Shown piece after piece: positions 47,583 to 64,000 of a stretch of 64,000 nt of DNA (position 1 is its first letter; each line of letters starts with the position of its first letter). Made by a program: the position numbers and the translations under genes. Below the pieces are notes generated by a model. It saw only the letters and a program-made list of their open reading frames with translations. It did not search any database and had not been told where the DNA came from. This DNA is from Anaeramoeba flamelloides (taxonomy: Eukaryota > Metamonada > Anaeramoebidae), in contig JANTQA010000056.1 of assembly GCA_027625915.1 (NCBI GenBank), forward strand, positions 1-64,000, given 5' to 3'.

Positions 47583-50500
47583 GTTGATTGATTGCTTTCT
47601 TTTGAAAAAATTATAAAAAAAAAAAATGAAAATAATGAAAAAAATGATTAATCACAGAAATCACAGAAATCACAGAAACCAAAAAATATTATTTTCAGAG
47701 TTTGATGTAATCTGAAAAAGCAAAAATGAATGATACTTATTTTGAAAACGAGATCATTGTGTAATAAATTTTGATTTTTTCAAAAAAGATTTTCAAAAAA
47801 AGTAAAAATTATTTCTTTTCATATTTTGTCCTTTAATTCCCTTTTGAAAAATGATCCAAAATAATTCGAAAAAAATTCAAAGAAATTTTTGAATTCCTTT
47901 GAATAAGAGAAAATGGCAATTTTTGAATTCTTTTTGACAAAAAAAGTTCTCACAACACAAGATTTATTTTTCTTTTCTTTATTGTTTTTGTTTTGAATTT
48001 AAAGATAAATTTGAGATTCAAATTTAATGTTTAGCTGAATTTATAAAGGTTTTGAAGGGTTGGTAAATCCCATAAAGATTTATTCAATGAAATTTATCAA
48101 AAGAAAAAATATTAATTTATTTTCAGAATTAGAATTTCATAAAAGCTAAAAAATGAAAAATATGAGAGAATAAGAAAAAAAAAGGGCTTTTTGAAAAACT
48201 TCCCCTTTAGGTGAAAATTTAAAAAACCTGGCTCATTTGTTGGCAATTTTCTAACCTTTTTTTGTGATATGGGGATATAATTTATTGGGGTTTTCAAATT
48301 TGTCTTTAATAGCTGTCCAAATGGCAGTAAAATGACAATTATTGAAAACAATTTCTTTGTCATTTTCAAATCAAATCAAACTTGACAAAACAATGTACGA
48401 TACCACATCCTATTTTTGGTAATGTACGAAAATTATCAAATTCCTCCTTATTTTAAAAAAAAATGGATCATTTTTTCAAACTCTAACTCTAACAAACAGA
48501 CTTCTTTTTTCATCAATCAATAAAAAAATTACCAACTAGATCGTTTTGAAAATTTTATTCCAATTAGATCCTTCTATGAAAAATTCCCCAAAACCTTTCC
48601 CTACATATTTCCAAACCCAATTTTTCTTCAAACTAACAATAGATTTGGGATAGAAACGATCCAGACCAAAAAAAAACAACTTTTTCTTCGAAAAATCAAA
48701 CCAAATGTTTTGTGTATTTGTAATGGGAAATTCTGTTCAAAATTCAATTCTTGTTCATACACAACTTTGATTCATGGTGTTGAGGAACTCTTCTGAATGA
48801 AAAAAGAAAAACTAAAAAAATTATGAAAAAAACCACAATTCCTTCATAAGAATTGATCTTTTAAAGTGGAGACAATGGAACAATTCAAGTAAAACCCAAT
48901 GTTAAAATTTCATTGGTGGTGTAATCTTTGAAGATCCGAGTTCTTTATTGAGAGTTTCTGAATTGGTGATCCAATTTTTTGACAAAAGACATAATTTGTG
49001 TGTTGAATATTCTTTTTCATTTTTTTACCATCCTTACCAAGGGTGTTCGAATTTACGCATCTCGAAAATTTCTTCTGGAATTTTTCATTGAAAAACAATT
49101 AAACTTAAGATGATTTTTTTTTGGGATCCAAAATTTGAGAATATTTCCATGAACATTCCTTCAAAGTTTAAATGTGATTGAAACAAAAGCTTTTTAGACA
49201 ATTCCTTCAATTGCAAACTTCGTCGTTAATTTTGTTTGTAAAGTAAATGTTTAAGTTTTACTTACATTTTTATCTCTATTTATATTTATTTCATATATTT
49301 TTGAATTCGGTTTATGACTTTCTCTATGATATAAATTGTAATATCTATTTTATTTTCTTGAATTCGATTTTCTTTCAAAACTTGATTCATTCAAGAAAAA
49401 ATAAAAAAAAAGTAAAAAATATGTTGAAATTTCTCAGTATTTATAGATAAGATAAAAAATAATCAATTTTTTAAAAAGAATTTATAATGATATTTGAGAG
49501 GTATTTTCAACCTACCGTTACCAAAAGAAAATTTGAGTCTTCAAGTAATTAATAAAAAGAAAAAATTTTTATTTCTATTATGAATATTTCTCAAGTATAT
49601 ATCTGACTATATCGTCACATTAATGTCTATCTTTTCTTCTTGATCTTGAAAGTGATGATCACAAACATTGAACTAATATGTCCTTAAAAAACAATTTTAC
49701 GTCGTTAAATATCGTATTATATCATGAAAAGACTGAAAATAAATAAAAATTTTTAAGAAGAGAAAACCTGAAAAATTATCTTAAATTTTTAGAAAATTGA
49801 AAACAAATATGAAAATTTGAATTCTCTTTGTAAAGTACAAATTTGAAATTTTAATTGAACATAAGAGAAAAACTTATCTTTCTCAGATTATATACAAATT
49901 TAGAATAAAAAAACTAGAATGGGGAGTATTTTCTTTCAAAATCTAGAGAGAAATTTCAAGTAAATTTAGAAAAAATTTTATCCAGTTAGTTTATGGGAAA
50001 TTTTTAAAAATGAGAAACTAAATTCTCTTGTTATTTTTTTAAAGAAGCTTTGTCAACTCTAATATCTCAATTTCTCAACTAAATTGTGACATAAAATTAA
50101 ATATCATTTTTTATTACCAATTTTATATTTATTTCGATCCCATTCACATTAAAAAAACAAATTATGCTGAAACAACTCTAATTATAAACAAAAAACTTAA
50201 ATTTATCAAAAAAAATTCAGAAAATATCTACTTTACAATAAATTGAAATATAATTTTTATTCAAATTTATATATATAATTATATTGACAAAATGGAATTG
50301 ATATTCAAATGTATTTAATACAAAAATTAATTTTTGATTAGATATATAAAATTAAGTAAAAAAATTTCTCTTCTGGCCTGGAAAAGTGTTAAAAATAAAA
50401 AAAGAATATATTGTCAATTCGAGTTGGATTGTTGGTGGTTATACTATTGACCAAGTAAAAAATAACATGGGTGCAAATTATTATTATTATCATAAATACT

Positions 50501-50880
50501 CTTAAAAAATATCTTAAAATCAAGTCTTATATTTAACGTATTGAATTAATTATCAGTTCAAACTTAACGATATAATAATATAAACACTAGATATTATAAA
50601 AAATTAAAGTATTTTTTTCGTTATGGTACCATCTTGTAACTAATTTGAAAATACCAGTAGAAAATTTTTATATTGATTTTTTTTCAATAATTTAAAAAAA
50701 AAATCAAAAACACAAGAAATTAAACAAAAAATAAAAATTAGCATTAATATCATTATAAAAAATATTATTTTGAATAACTTTTTTAGAATATACAAGATAT
50801 ATTTTTTATATATTTAAAAATGAAATTTTTTTTTTATTGTTGAGGGGAGGAGTTTTTAATTAAAAAAAACATTCCTTAAC
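47583..50880. other. Gene-poor spacer
   Basis: AATCACAGA units at 47650-47680 lie upstream of module 2. Small open frames near 48.1-48.4 and 48.9-49.1 kb (minus) have somewhat mixed composition, but no start, splice site or family could be supported. Confidence 0.45.
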
Positions 50881-51313
50881 TTTTCTAGAATATAAAAGAA
50901 TTGAGTAAAATCAAGAGATTTTACTCAATTATTTTAAATTCTAGAAAAGCGTCGTTAGGTTTTCTCGAGTTTTCTGTTTATTTTGAAAATCAATAGATTT
51001 TCGAAATAAAACAGAAAACCTCAATTGAGAAAAGCACCATTAGGTTTTTTTTAATTGTTTTTTTGATTAGAAAATCGATAGATTTTCGAAACAAAAACGA
51101 CAATTAAAAAAAAACTGTCGTTAGGTTTTCCATAATTTAAAAGAATTCAGTTAAATCAAAGATTTCACTCTATTCTTTTGAATTCTGGAAAAGAGCCGTT
51201 AGCTTTGTTTTAATTTTAGAAATTAAAATGAAAATTTCAAAAATTTTCGATATTTTTTTGAATTCTAGAAAAGTTAGGCACTCTACAGCACTCTACGGCA
51301 CTCTACGGCACTT
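50881..51313. repeat. Tandem hairpin array with conserved linkers
   Basis: Five consecutive stem-loops (50881-50948, 50960-51033, 51045-51114, 51126-51192 and 51203-51273), each about 70 bp with long A/T-rich stems. They are separated by short linkers GCGTCGTTAGG, GCACCATTAGG, CTGTCGTTAGG, GAGCCGTTAG and GTTAGGC. Linker to linker the period is 78-85 bp. Stem sequences differ between units while pairing is kept; unit 5 pairs least well. The array ends in three copies of the 10-mer GCACTCTACG. No coding potential. I know no family with this design. Confidence 0.85.
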
Positions 51314-51674
51314 CCAGAAACAATAAATTTATTCAGAGTTTTTTTATCCTAGCTATAATTTTGGCAAGATTATAACTCACAGGATAGATTTTCTTTAAAA
51401 ATGAAAAGAAGAGATATTTTTAATCAAAGACAAGAAGCAAAGAAAGAAAAAACAAGAAATAAAAAAGAGTAACAAAAAAAAACATAAAAAAGTTATAACT
51501 TAATAAAAAGTTCTATTTGAACTCAGGGTTTTTTGAAAGGTAAATAGAGAAGACCAAAAGAAAAGAAAGAACTTATTTTTTAAGGCTGAAAAAGCAAAAA
51601 TAATAATACCCAAAACTAAAAAAAAAAAACAAAGAAAAAAAAAACCAAACTTAAAAAAAAAACTTTAATTTAAA
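51314..51674. other. Spacer between hairpin array and exon-like ORF
   Basis: A-rich sequence with AAAGAAAAAA runs; nothing supportable. Confidence 0.5.
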
Positions 51675-51890
51675 AATTTGTGTTAATATGATTGTTAATA
51701 AGCAATTGGTAATCATCCAAAGGAAAACCCAATGCTACATTGTTTTGATTAGAACACCCAGAATCATAGCCACCATGCTTTTGATTAATTTTAAAGTTAG
51801 AAGTTATTAATTGATCATGAATGGTAATTTGTGGGTGGTTGTTTAGTTGTTGTTGTTTCTTATTTATTTTTAATCCAGATATTTTTTAAT
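51675..51890 (-). CDS. Probable last exon of an unknown gene
   Basis: The minus-strand frame reads GLKINKKQQQLNNHPQITI, then KHGGYDSGCSNQNNVALGF and PLDDYQLLINNHINTNF, ending in TAA. Composition and residue usage are protein-like, and a possible acceptor (ACCAAG) precedes it near 51.89 kb. Upstream exons were not found in the following kilobase. Asn/Gln-rich C-termini like this are common in regulatory proteins; no family recognised. Confidence 0.4.
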
Positions 51891-52421
51891 CTTGGTCCTT
51901 TCTGACTTTTTCCTTTTTCATATTTATTTTCAATTTACTGATACTGTCATATTTCAGTATCTAAATATTAGTAAGTAACAACTCGAATTTTTTCCTTAGT
52001 AGTTCTTCTTTCCCAAATAAGAGAAATTTATTTTGGGAAAAGAATGGAAAAAAATCTCTTTTTTTTTTATTATTAAAAATGAAATATTTTTTAAATTGTA
52101 AGCAAGTACTATTTATTTTATAATTATTTATCAATGATCAGTTAAAATGAAAAAATTTAAAAAAAATGAAAAAAAATTAAAGATATAGAGTGAATATTAT
52201 TATAATATATTTAATATTTGAGGAGATTTGTGTTATTTAACAAAAAATTCGAAACAATTAAAAAAAAAAGGCAATTTTTTTTTTGATATAATATTTTATA
52301 TTGCAAAAAAAAAAAATCAAGAAATATTTTATTTTAATTTAACTGGACACAGCCATATCGTAGATAAAACAATTTGACATCTCGTCAAACTCTTGTTTTA
52401 TTAAAATAAATAGTGTAATTG

Positions 52422-52460
<39 letters not shown>

Positions 52461-53035
52461 TATTAATCATTATTAAAAAAACAATTTTACAAACGATGAA
52501 AAAAATGATTCATTTTTCATTAATGGTTGAGTTCTTGTTTTTTGAGACAACATTGAATTAACTTTAAATTTATTTTTTTATGAACATGTTAATTCAAACT
52601 TAAAAAGAATAATTCACAAAAAAAAAATCAGATAATGAAAGAAGATTTTTAAATATTTTTATAAAAAAAATCACTTTATTTATTGAAGAGAAGAACCATT
52701 GATAAACTGGCTAAGAAAAAGAGCAAATCAAAAGAAAAAGCAAATTGAAAATACAAAATTGTTTTTGATTGCAATCAAAAGCATTGATAAAATAAACATT
52801 CTCAATGACAAGTATTGTGAATATCTATATTTAGAAACGATTAAAATAAAAATTATATATCCTTTATTTGAAAGTATCATTGTATATCTAGTAACATTGT
52901 TTAATTTGTTTGTCTTGTTTGGAAATTCTTATCTCAATAAAATTATATTAAACTCAGTGATAAGACTGTGATCAATAAAACCACTGTGAGTAAGGTTTGT
53001 GATGCCGAAGATGTTGTGTCATCATCATCATCTTC
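51891..53035. other. A/T-rich spacer, no gene seen
   Basis: Includes an (AT)n tract near 52.42-52.46 kb. A plus-strand open stretch near 52.70-52.97 kb is A/T-driven and not supported as a gene. Confidence 0.5.
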
Positions 53036-53741
53036 TTATTCTTTTGTGATAGTAAGTTTAAATTCATCATAAACTTCATTGTTACAAGTATCCTTTGCAT
53101 ATACCCTGATCATGTATTCTCCTTGTGAGTATTCTTTAGGATCGCCCGAGAATGTATTCGTTTCACTGTCGAATGTTAGAAAACTTGGTAACTCATTGCC
53201 ATTGTTTAGTGTAGCTCGATAGGTCATGGCATCACCATCATTGTCAACAAAGGTGTCACTTGCGAGAGTATCCTTATATGATTTCCCCCATCCATGGCTT
53301 TCGTCGCCTATGGGTTTATTGACTATCGGTGCAGAGTTTTTACCGAAAACGTTCCCAAATAAACCATATTCTGAACCATCTTGGTATTTACTTTCCCATA
53401 TTACAACAAATTCATAATCGCCCTGTGTTGCAACACTAGGATATTTCTGGTCATTATCTGTAAAAGTATTAATCAGGAAAACGTCTTCCCATTTTGACTT
53501 GTCGGAATTATAAAATTGGCCAAATACCCCTTGACCTGACGAGTCCAAATCTGGCCATCTCCCACACCAAACAATCAGAAATGATCCATCTTTGAAAACG
53601 GTCACATCGGGATGTCATTGGGTATCATCCTCATCAGCAACTATTTTATATTGACCATCCTTGGTTCCATCTGAATTATACATTTCTGCTTGTACTTCTT
53701 GAATAAAATTATCCAATGATTGCCTTTTGTTAGAATAAGAG

Positions 53742-53772
<31 letters not shown>

Positions 53773-54679
53773 ATGAGAAAAATAGATTTTTTTATTTTCA
53801 GATTATTCTTTTTTTCTTTTATTTTCAATAAAATTCGAATTATTACCAAGTTATAATAAATTTGCCATTTTCAAATGTGGCAACCTTTGGCACATGCTGC
53901 TCACCGTGCCACACATAGTTTACTTGAAATTCATCACCATTCTTCGAGCCATCAGAATTAAACATTTGAGCAAAGATTCCCCACAAGGAACCATCTTGAT
54001 CGTCACTTTCCCATGTCACTACAAATGACCCATCTTCGAAGGTGGCAACATCTGAGTTCTCTTGAGCATCAGCTGTATGGGTATTCACTTGGAATCTGGA
54101 TCCGGATTTTGACCCGTCTTCACTGAAAAGCTGACAAAATATATCCCTTTGGGTTGTATCATTTAAATAGACAGTCCAAGTGATTACAAATTTACCATCT
54201 TCAAAACTTGCAATGGCGGGATTAGTATGATATTCATTTCCCAGAGCGTTCACCCTGAACTCAGTGCCAGACTTACTTCCATCGGAACCAAACAATTGAG
54301 CATAAATATCGGTAGTGGTTGAACCATCTTGTTTGGAACTGCTCCATGTCACTACAAATGACCCATCTTTGAAGGTGGCAACATCAGGATGCTCCTGCGA
54401 ATTATCGGTAAACGTGTTTACTCTCATTTCTGAGCCTTTCTTTGTTCCATCTTTATTGAAAAGCTGTGCATAAACACCATAACCACTCGTATCTTGAAAT
54501 TCGCTTTTCCATGTGACAACAAATGTACCGTCAGAGAAAGTGGCCAAATTTTGTTGGTTCTGGTCATTATCTGTATAAGTGTTCACTTGAAACTCATTTT
54601 GTAGCCGTTCATAGGGTGAACATTCACTGCCAAAACAGAACCCGATTAGTAAACATAAGAATATGGTCACACATGTCAA
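53036..54679 (-). CDS. Secreted repeat protein with CADG-like C-terminal domain
   Basis: A hydrophobic signal-like segment (TIFLCLLIGFCFGSEC) is followed by about seven repeats of roughly 55 residues with cores such as ATFSDGTFVVTW, YAQLFNKDGTK and FQVNTYTDND. The last 100 residues (APIVNKPIGDE...FVDNDGDAMTYRATL...FKLTITKE) look like a dystroglycan/cadherin-type Ig-like domain. Such repeat-plus-CADG proteins are typical of bacterial surface and secreted proteins. A 123-bp GT-AG intron (53846-53724) containing about 27 A restores a repeat across its ends. An in-frame TGA at 53617-53615 stands where repeats have Glu, so the gene may be inactive. The start codon is unclear: the in-frame codon is TTG and an upstream exon is possible. 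Lower A+T than the neighbours suggests transfer from bacteria. Confidence 0.65.
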
Positions 54680-57450
54680 AATTTTCCTTGGAATCTTACA
54701 ACTTTTTGGTGGTAAAAAAAAAAAATGGGAAAAAAAAAATTATTCAAAAAGGGAACTTTCATAAATTTTCAACACTTCAGAATGAAACTCAAACTATTAA
54801 ATATCATATTAGATTCATTTATAAATTTTTAGGAGAAAATATTCTTGAATAAATATGCAAATCGAAATTGGAATTTTTCAACAATAGGCGAATTGATTTT
54901 GGAAAAATGATCGATTCAATAAAAATGGATCTTTTAAAGTGAATAACTTTCTTTTACCAAATGGGTCAAATTTGCAAGAATAAAATTATTCCTTTCCAAA
55001 AAGAAAAAAAAAAAAAAAATTTGGTATGATTTCTATCTTAATTTAAGAATAAATCACGGAAGACAAAACTTGAAATAATACACATTAGATAGTATGGAAA
55101 AATTAATCAAATGAACTTTATTCAGAAATATTAAACTCAATGTTTGAATTAATATTATTTTACAAGATTATGTCATTTGAAGTTCTTTTCAAGAAATTTT
55201 TGTTTCGAAATTTAGTATTCTTTTTTTTTTCTGTTGTATTTTAGTTGTTTCAATTAAATCAAGTCTACCATGTAAAATCCACATAATACTGTATTCATCA
55301 GAAACATTTCATAATTGTCAAAAAGTGATCCACTTATCTGAAATATTTAAAAATTACAAAATAATTTGGATAATTCCATCATATGTTTTTGCTTTTAGAA
55401 TTTTTTTGAGTTCCTAGCGAACACGATCATTAATCTTGATTGTTCTTCTATGAAATATTTTAATTTTGATTTAAACTTTAACGACTAGGTTCGAGAAAGG
55501 AATGAAAGGAAAAGTGCAAAAAAACTGTGTTTTAATAGTTGACAAACAACTCAGTGTTTTCTTCAGCAAAATATTGGACTAAAAAAAATGTTAAAAAATG
55601 TGATTTGCAGATTTGGTGTATCTAAAAATGTCTGTAATTGTTAAAGAATTTTCAATTTTGAGAAAATTAACTAACAGTAACAATTTTTCAAAATGTTCAA
55701 AAACCAACTACTCTAGCAAAAAACTCTTATTTTAAGGATTTTGGAGTTTAAAATGCTGTAATAAATTGTTCCCCGTTTTTATTTTATCATATGGCTTCAT
55801 TTTTTAAATATTTTCAGTTTTCATTTTTTTTTACCTTTTAAATTTGAAACAAAAAAAAAAAAAAATCTTGCCATTAAAATTAAAATCACCTTTGTTCTAT
55901 TTATTGTTTTTATTACTATTTTCTGAAATAAATATTAATAAATTTTCCAACAATTTTCATAACTATTTAAAAAAAAATGAAATTTTTTTTAATATTTTTA
56001 GCTATCGATTTCAGTAAAAACAATTGATAAAAATAATTTTTTTAAAAATTTTATTCAAGTGTGTGGATGTTAAAATGTAAAATAAAATGATATTTTTTTG
56101 GATATTTTATTAAAAAAAAAATCAAATTTTTGAAAATTCAAAATTTGAAAAAAACAAAAATGAAAAAATGAAATTGGGCGAAATTTTCTTAAAGATAGTA
56201 AGGTGAGTAATCTAAATTTTTAAAATGGATTTTTTGAAGAAATTTACTGGGTTTATGTGAATATTTAGGTCCTAATACCTTTATTTAAAATTTTTCAAAT
56301 TTTGAATTCCAACTTCACTAGCATGAAAAAATAAAATTGAAAAATTTTTGTTCGAACAAATTATTTCTTTAATTCACATTTGATCATTATTATTAAAGTT
56401 TATTGACAATATAATCATCATTGAATAACTTCAAATAGTTATTGGTGTTGTATTTTTTGTTATCAGTAAAACCCCGATTTTTAAAACTCTCTAGTCGAGA
56501 AAAAAAGGTAAATTTCGGGGTAAAAAATTTTAATTAAATGAAACGATGAATATAAGTTAAATGTAACTTTGTGATATTAGCTTGGACAGATATTAAAGAA
56601 AACCCTAAAAAACAGTCTTCTCTTATAATAAACCTGACACAAAGAAAAAAATTTTCTGAAAATGGAAATATCAAAAAATAACAAAAAAATCAAAATTTTC
56701 AATACTAATCAATAAAAAATTCTTAAATAGTTATAATGATGTCTTCTAAATTTGTTGAATATTAATTAAACATGAAAGATTAATTAAATATTATAAAATT
56801 GGCTCTTAAATCCGAAAAAAAAAATTTTGAAATTTTTTACTATTAAATTTGAAAAAAATCTTAAGAGAACCTGAAAAATTGATTTTTTCAACTTAAATTG
56901 TAGAATATCTTTAAAAATAATTTCTGATCAAAGATCTCTTATGGAATGATAACTGTAATTCTAAGTGTAGATATCAAAAAATGTAAAATTGCCAAATTTT
57001 CGATTTTTTTTTTGAATCAAATTTTTTCATGCTAGTGTTGTGCAGTAGGTAACCATTGGGATTTTTTTCCAAAATAACTCTTCTTCGTATAATAAAGGAG
57101 AAATTTAACAAGGGAAAAAATAGAAAAAAAATAAAAAAAAGTGAATTTTAATTTCCCGAAAATTATTTATTTATGTTTTTGTAACGAGTCAATTCTCAAA
57201 AAATTATCAAGATATTATTATTCTTTATTGAAATGATATTATGATTTAAACTATAATATTTATTTTTTTTTCGGAAAAAAATGAAAAATTTTATTTTCAA
57301 AATTCTGATAAAAAATTTGAACAATAAATGCAAAATAAATTGTTATGAAATAAATATCTTTTGCATTTAATATAATTTTTTTTTTTTTTATTTTATTTCA
57401 ATTGATGTTTGGCTTTTGTATTTTCATTTTCATTTTCTATTTTCTATTTT
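54680..57450. other. A/T-rich spacer, no gene seen
   Basis: Almost 2.8 kb without a protein-like open frame or clear repeat. It contains the regions flanking the secreted protein and the 3' side of module 3. Confidence 0.5.
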
Positions 57451-62513
<5,063 letters not shown>

Positions 62514-64000
62514 TATTATAAAATTGTTTTTTCAATAATTTTTGAGAGAGAGAGAATAATAATAATGATCAACAAATATAGATTTGAATTAGAAATAAAA
62601 AGCAAAAAAAAAATATAAAAATAAAAATTAAAAAAAAATGAATGATTAAAATCATTATTTCTTTACAACCAAATGACTAAATTCTGATCAAGTCTATTTG
62701 AAATCATTATAGCCTTTTTAAATCAGCTGTGAATCCAACTCATTCGTTGACTAGTTGGGAAACATTTCGAAATTGTTTCAAATTATATAAACACAAAATG
62801 TCCGTTAAAGTTTGAATTTGTAGATTGGTCAAAACTCTTTTCTTAACCTAAGAAATACTTGAAGAAACCCAAACTTAAAAAATTAAATATATTTATTTGT
62901 AAAAACCGTTGAAAATTAAAATTTTTGTGATGAGATATAAGAGTTTTTTAATACGATTTATTGAAAGTAGAAAATAAACTTTAACGGACATTTTGTGTTT
63001 ATATAATTTGGAAACAATTTCGAAATAATTCCCAACTAGTCAACGAATGAGTTGGATTCACACCTGAGTTGAAATGGCTGTAACAGTTTGTTTTGATTTA
63101 TTTTATTTAAAATTCAATTTCGAACGTTTTTGGAAAATTGGAACAAAAAATTGAGTAAAATAACTTATAGAGTTTTTTTTTTTTCAAGTGGGGGGGTAGA
63201 AGGAAAATTCTAAATAAATCATGAAAAGCTCTCAGTTTAAGGGTTCATTGGTTTAGGTGGTTTTACATATAATTTAATCGCTGACTAAAGAATTAAAACC
63301 AATTTATTTTCTCAGAAGTCGCTTTTTTTGAATCAGTAATAATTCAAACCCTCCTGAATTATTTTGTGTGTGTGTGTGTGTGTGTATCTGAGTTGGTGGA
63401 AGAATTAAAAAGTTAAAAAAAAAAATAAAAATCAAATGAAGAGTTTAAATCTTATGGAGTTTGATTTGATCAAAAGTTAAGAAGAATTTTTTTAATTAAA
63501 TATAAAAAATAGAAAAGGATTAAGGATTTTATTTTTCATTTTTCATTTTTTTTATAATTTTAAAAAACACTAAAAAGGAAATTTATTTAAAGATATGGCA
63601 GATTTTTTTTTTTTAGAATAAATAAAAAAAAATAAATAGATTTTAAATTGTAATATGAAGATACTCAAAATTTGGTATTATTAAAATATAAAGTTAAAAA
63701 AGGATAAAATTTTGGAAGAATATAAGTTTAAACTCCCAAAAAATCTCTAAAATAATCTAAAACTAATTAATTCAATGACTTTTTCAACTTAAGGTAGTTA
63801 AGAAAAAATGATAATTGAAAATTGAAAATAAAAAATATTTCCAAATTTAAAAATAAAAATATATATTCGGGTAACTAGTGCTCCACTCATTGAGTCGTGG
63901 AATATCAAGTTATTAATTACATTTTATGGAAATTTTATTCTTTTGATAAAATTTTTATCGGGTTTGTATGCTCCTCCTGTTAATGTTGTAGAGTGCCGTA
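62514..64000. other. Spacer with foldback element
   Basis: Upstream region of module 3 (its promoter must be near 62.5-62.7 kb), then the foldback element at 62.72-63.07 kb, a GT tract near 63.37 kb, and a window end reading TAGAGTGCCGTA, the complement of the 10-mer seen at 51.28 kb. No gene found. Confidence 0.5.
62718..63074. mobile_element. Foldback / MITE-like element
   Basis: Arms 62729-62813 and 62976-63062 are inverted copies with about four differences in 86 bp (AAACTTTAACGGACATTTTG ... CCAACTAGTCAACGAATGAG). The loop is about 160 bp. The outer flank (GATTCACACCTGAG, then TTGAAATGGCTGTA) recurs at 23.24 kb. High arm identity points to recent activity. Confidence 0.75.

Noticed and set aside
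48112-48369. Minus-strand frame with a signal-like start (MTKKLFSIIVILLP)
   Set aside because: Hydrophobicity comes from A/T-rich codons; another frame reads equally well (NNCHFTAIWTAIKDKF), and neither has splice or start support.
52699-52971. Plus-strand frame of about 90 residues
   Set aside because: The start is not ATG, the composition is A/T-driven, and there are no motifs or flanking exons.
63870-63910. tRNA-like D-arm on the complement (CTCAATGAGTGGAGC)
   Set aside because: Only the D-arm region resembles a tRNA; no anticodon or T-arm follows within the expected length.

Overview
The window looks like nuclear DNA of a very A+T-rich, intron-bearing unicellular eukaryote. Spacers are mostly A/T runs, coding stretches are slightly less A+T-rich, introns are short and GT-AG, and many proteins carry Lys/Glu microsatellite inserts. 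B-box zinc fingers, long coiled coils and Crinkler-like effector domains in a genome full of transposons would suit an anaerobic amoeba such as Anaeramoeba. That is a guess from style; no species marker was compared.

Layout. 1-2.2 kb: a Tc1/mariner-like MITE, a fragment of large-subunit rRNA, and a duplicated block of near-perfect hairpins. 4.3-9.7 kb: a decayed CACTA/EnSpm-like DNA transposon with two C48 (Ulp1-like) peptidase domains in tandem. 9.1-11.4 kb: a cluster of MITEs. 11.7-13.7 kb: a fossil CRESS-DNA virus Rep. 16.05 kb: a degenerate tRNA-His-like sequence. 16.8-19.8 kb: a decayed hAT transposase split by two MITEs. 20.4-22.7 kb: an unknown charged protein. 28.9-30.3 kb: a satellite with a unit of about 185 bp. 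50.9-51.3 kb: a second, different hairpin array. 53.0-54.7 kb: a secreted bacterial-type repeat protein.

The most striking content is a dispersed family of four genes: 24.8-27.5 kb (minus), 33.2-37.8 kb (plus), 44.0-47.6 kb (minus) and 57.5-62.5 kb (minus). Three encode a long coiled coil joined, through a phase-1 intron of 171-179 bp at the same place, to a P-loop NTPase plus a PD-(D/E)XK-type nuclease fold. The fourth encodes a nuclease fold plus a protein-kinase fold. Two of the four (33.2 and 57.5 kb) begin with a B-box zinc-finger exon that ends in a phase-1 intron and joins a second exon starting with a similar VPL-x-L-[DE]-Q-E motif. The result is a TRIM-like B-box/coiled-coil front end on Crinkler/RHS-type effector domains. 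I infer a genome-conflict or defence family that swaps effectors on a shared oligomerisation and recruitment module. The function is unproven.

Three MITE copies sit inside transposon open reading frames. In each case removing the MITE plus one TA restores the frame, so these insertions are younger than much of the surrounding decay. Several frameshifts in transposons and in one host-like gene fall on homopolymer runs, so some breaks may be sequencing errors.
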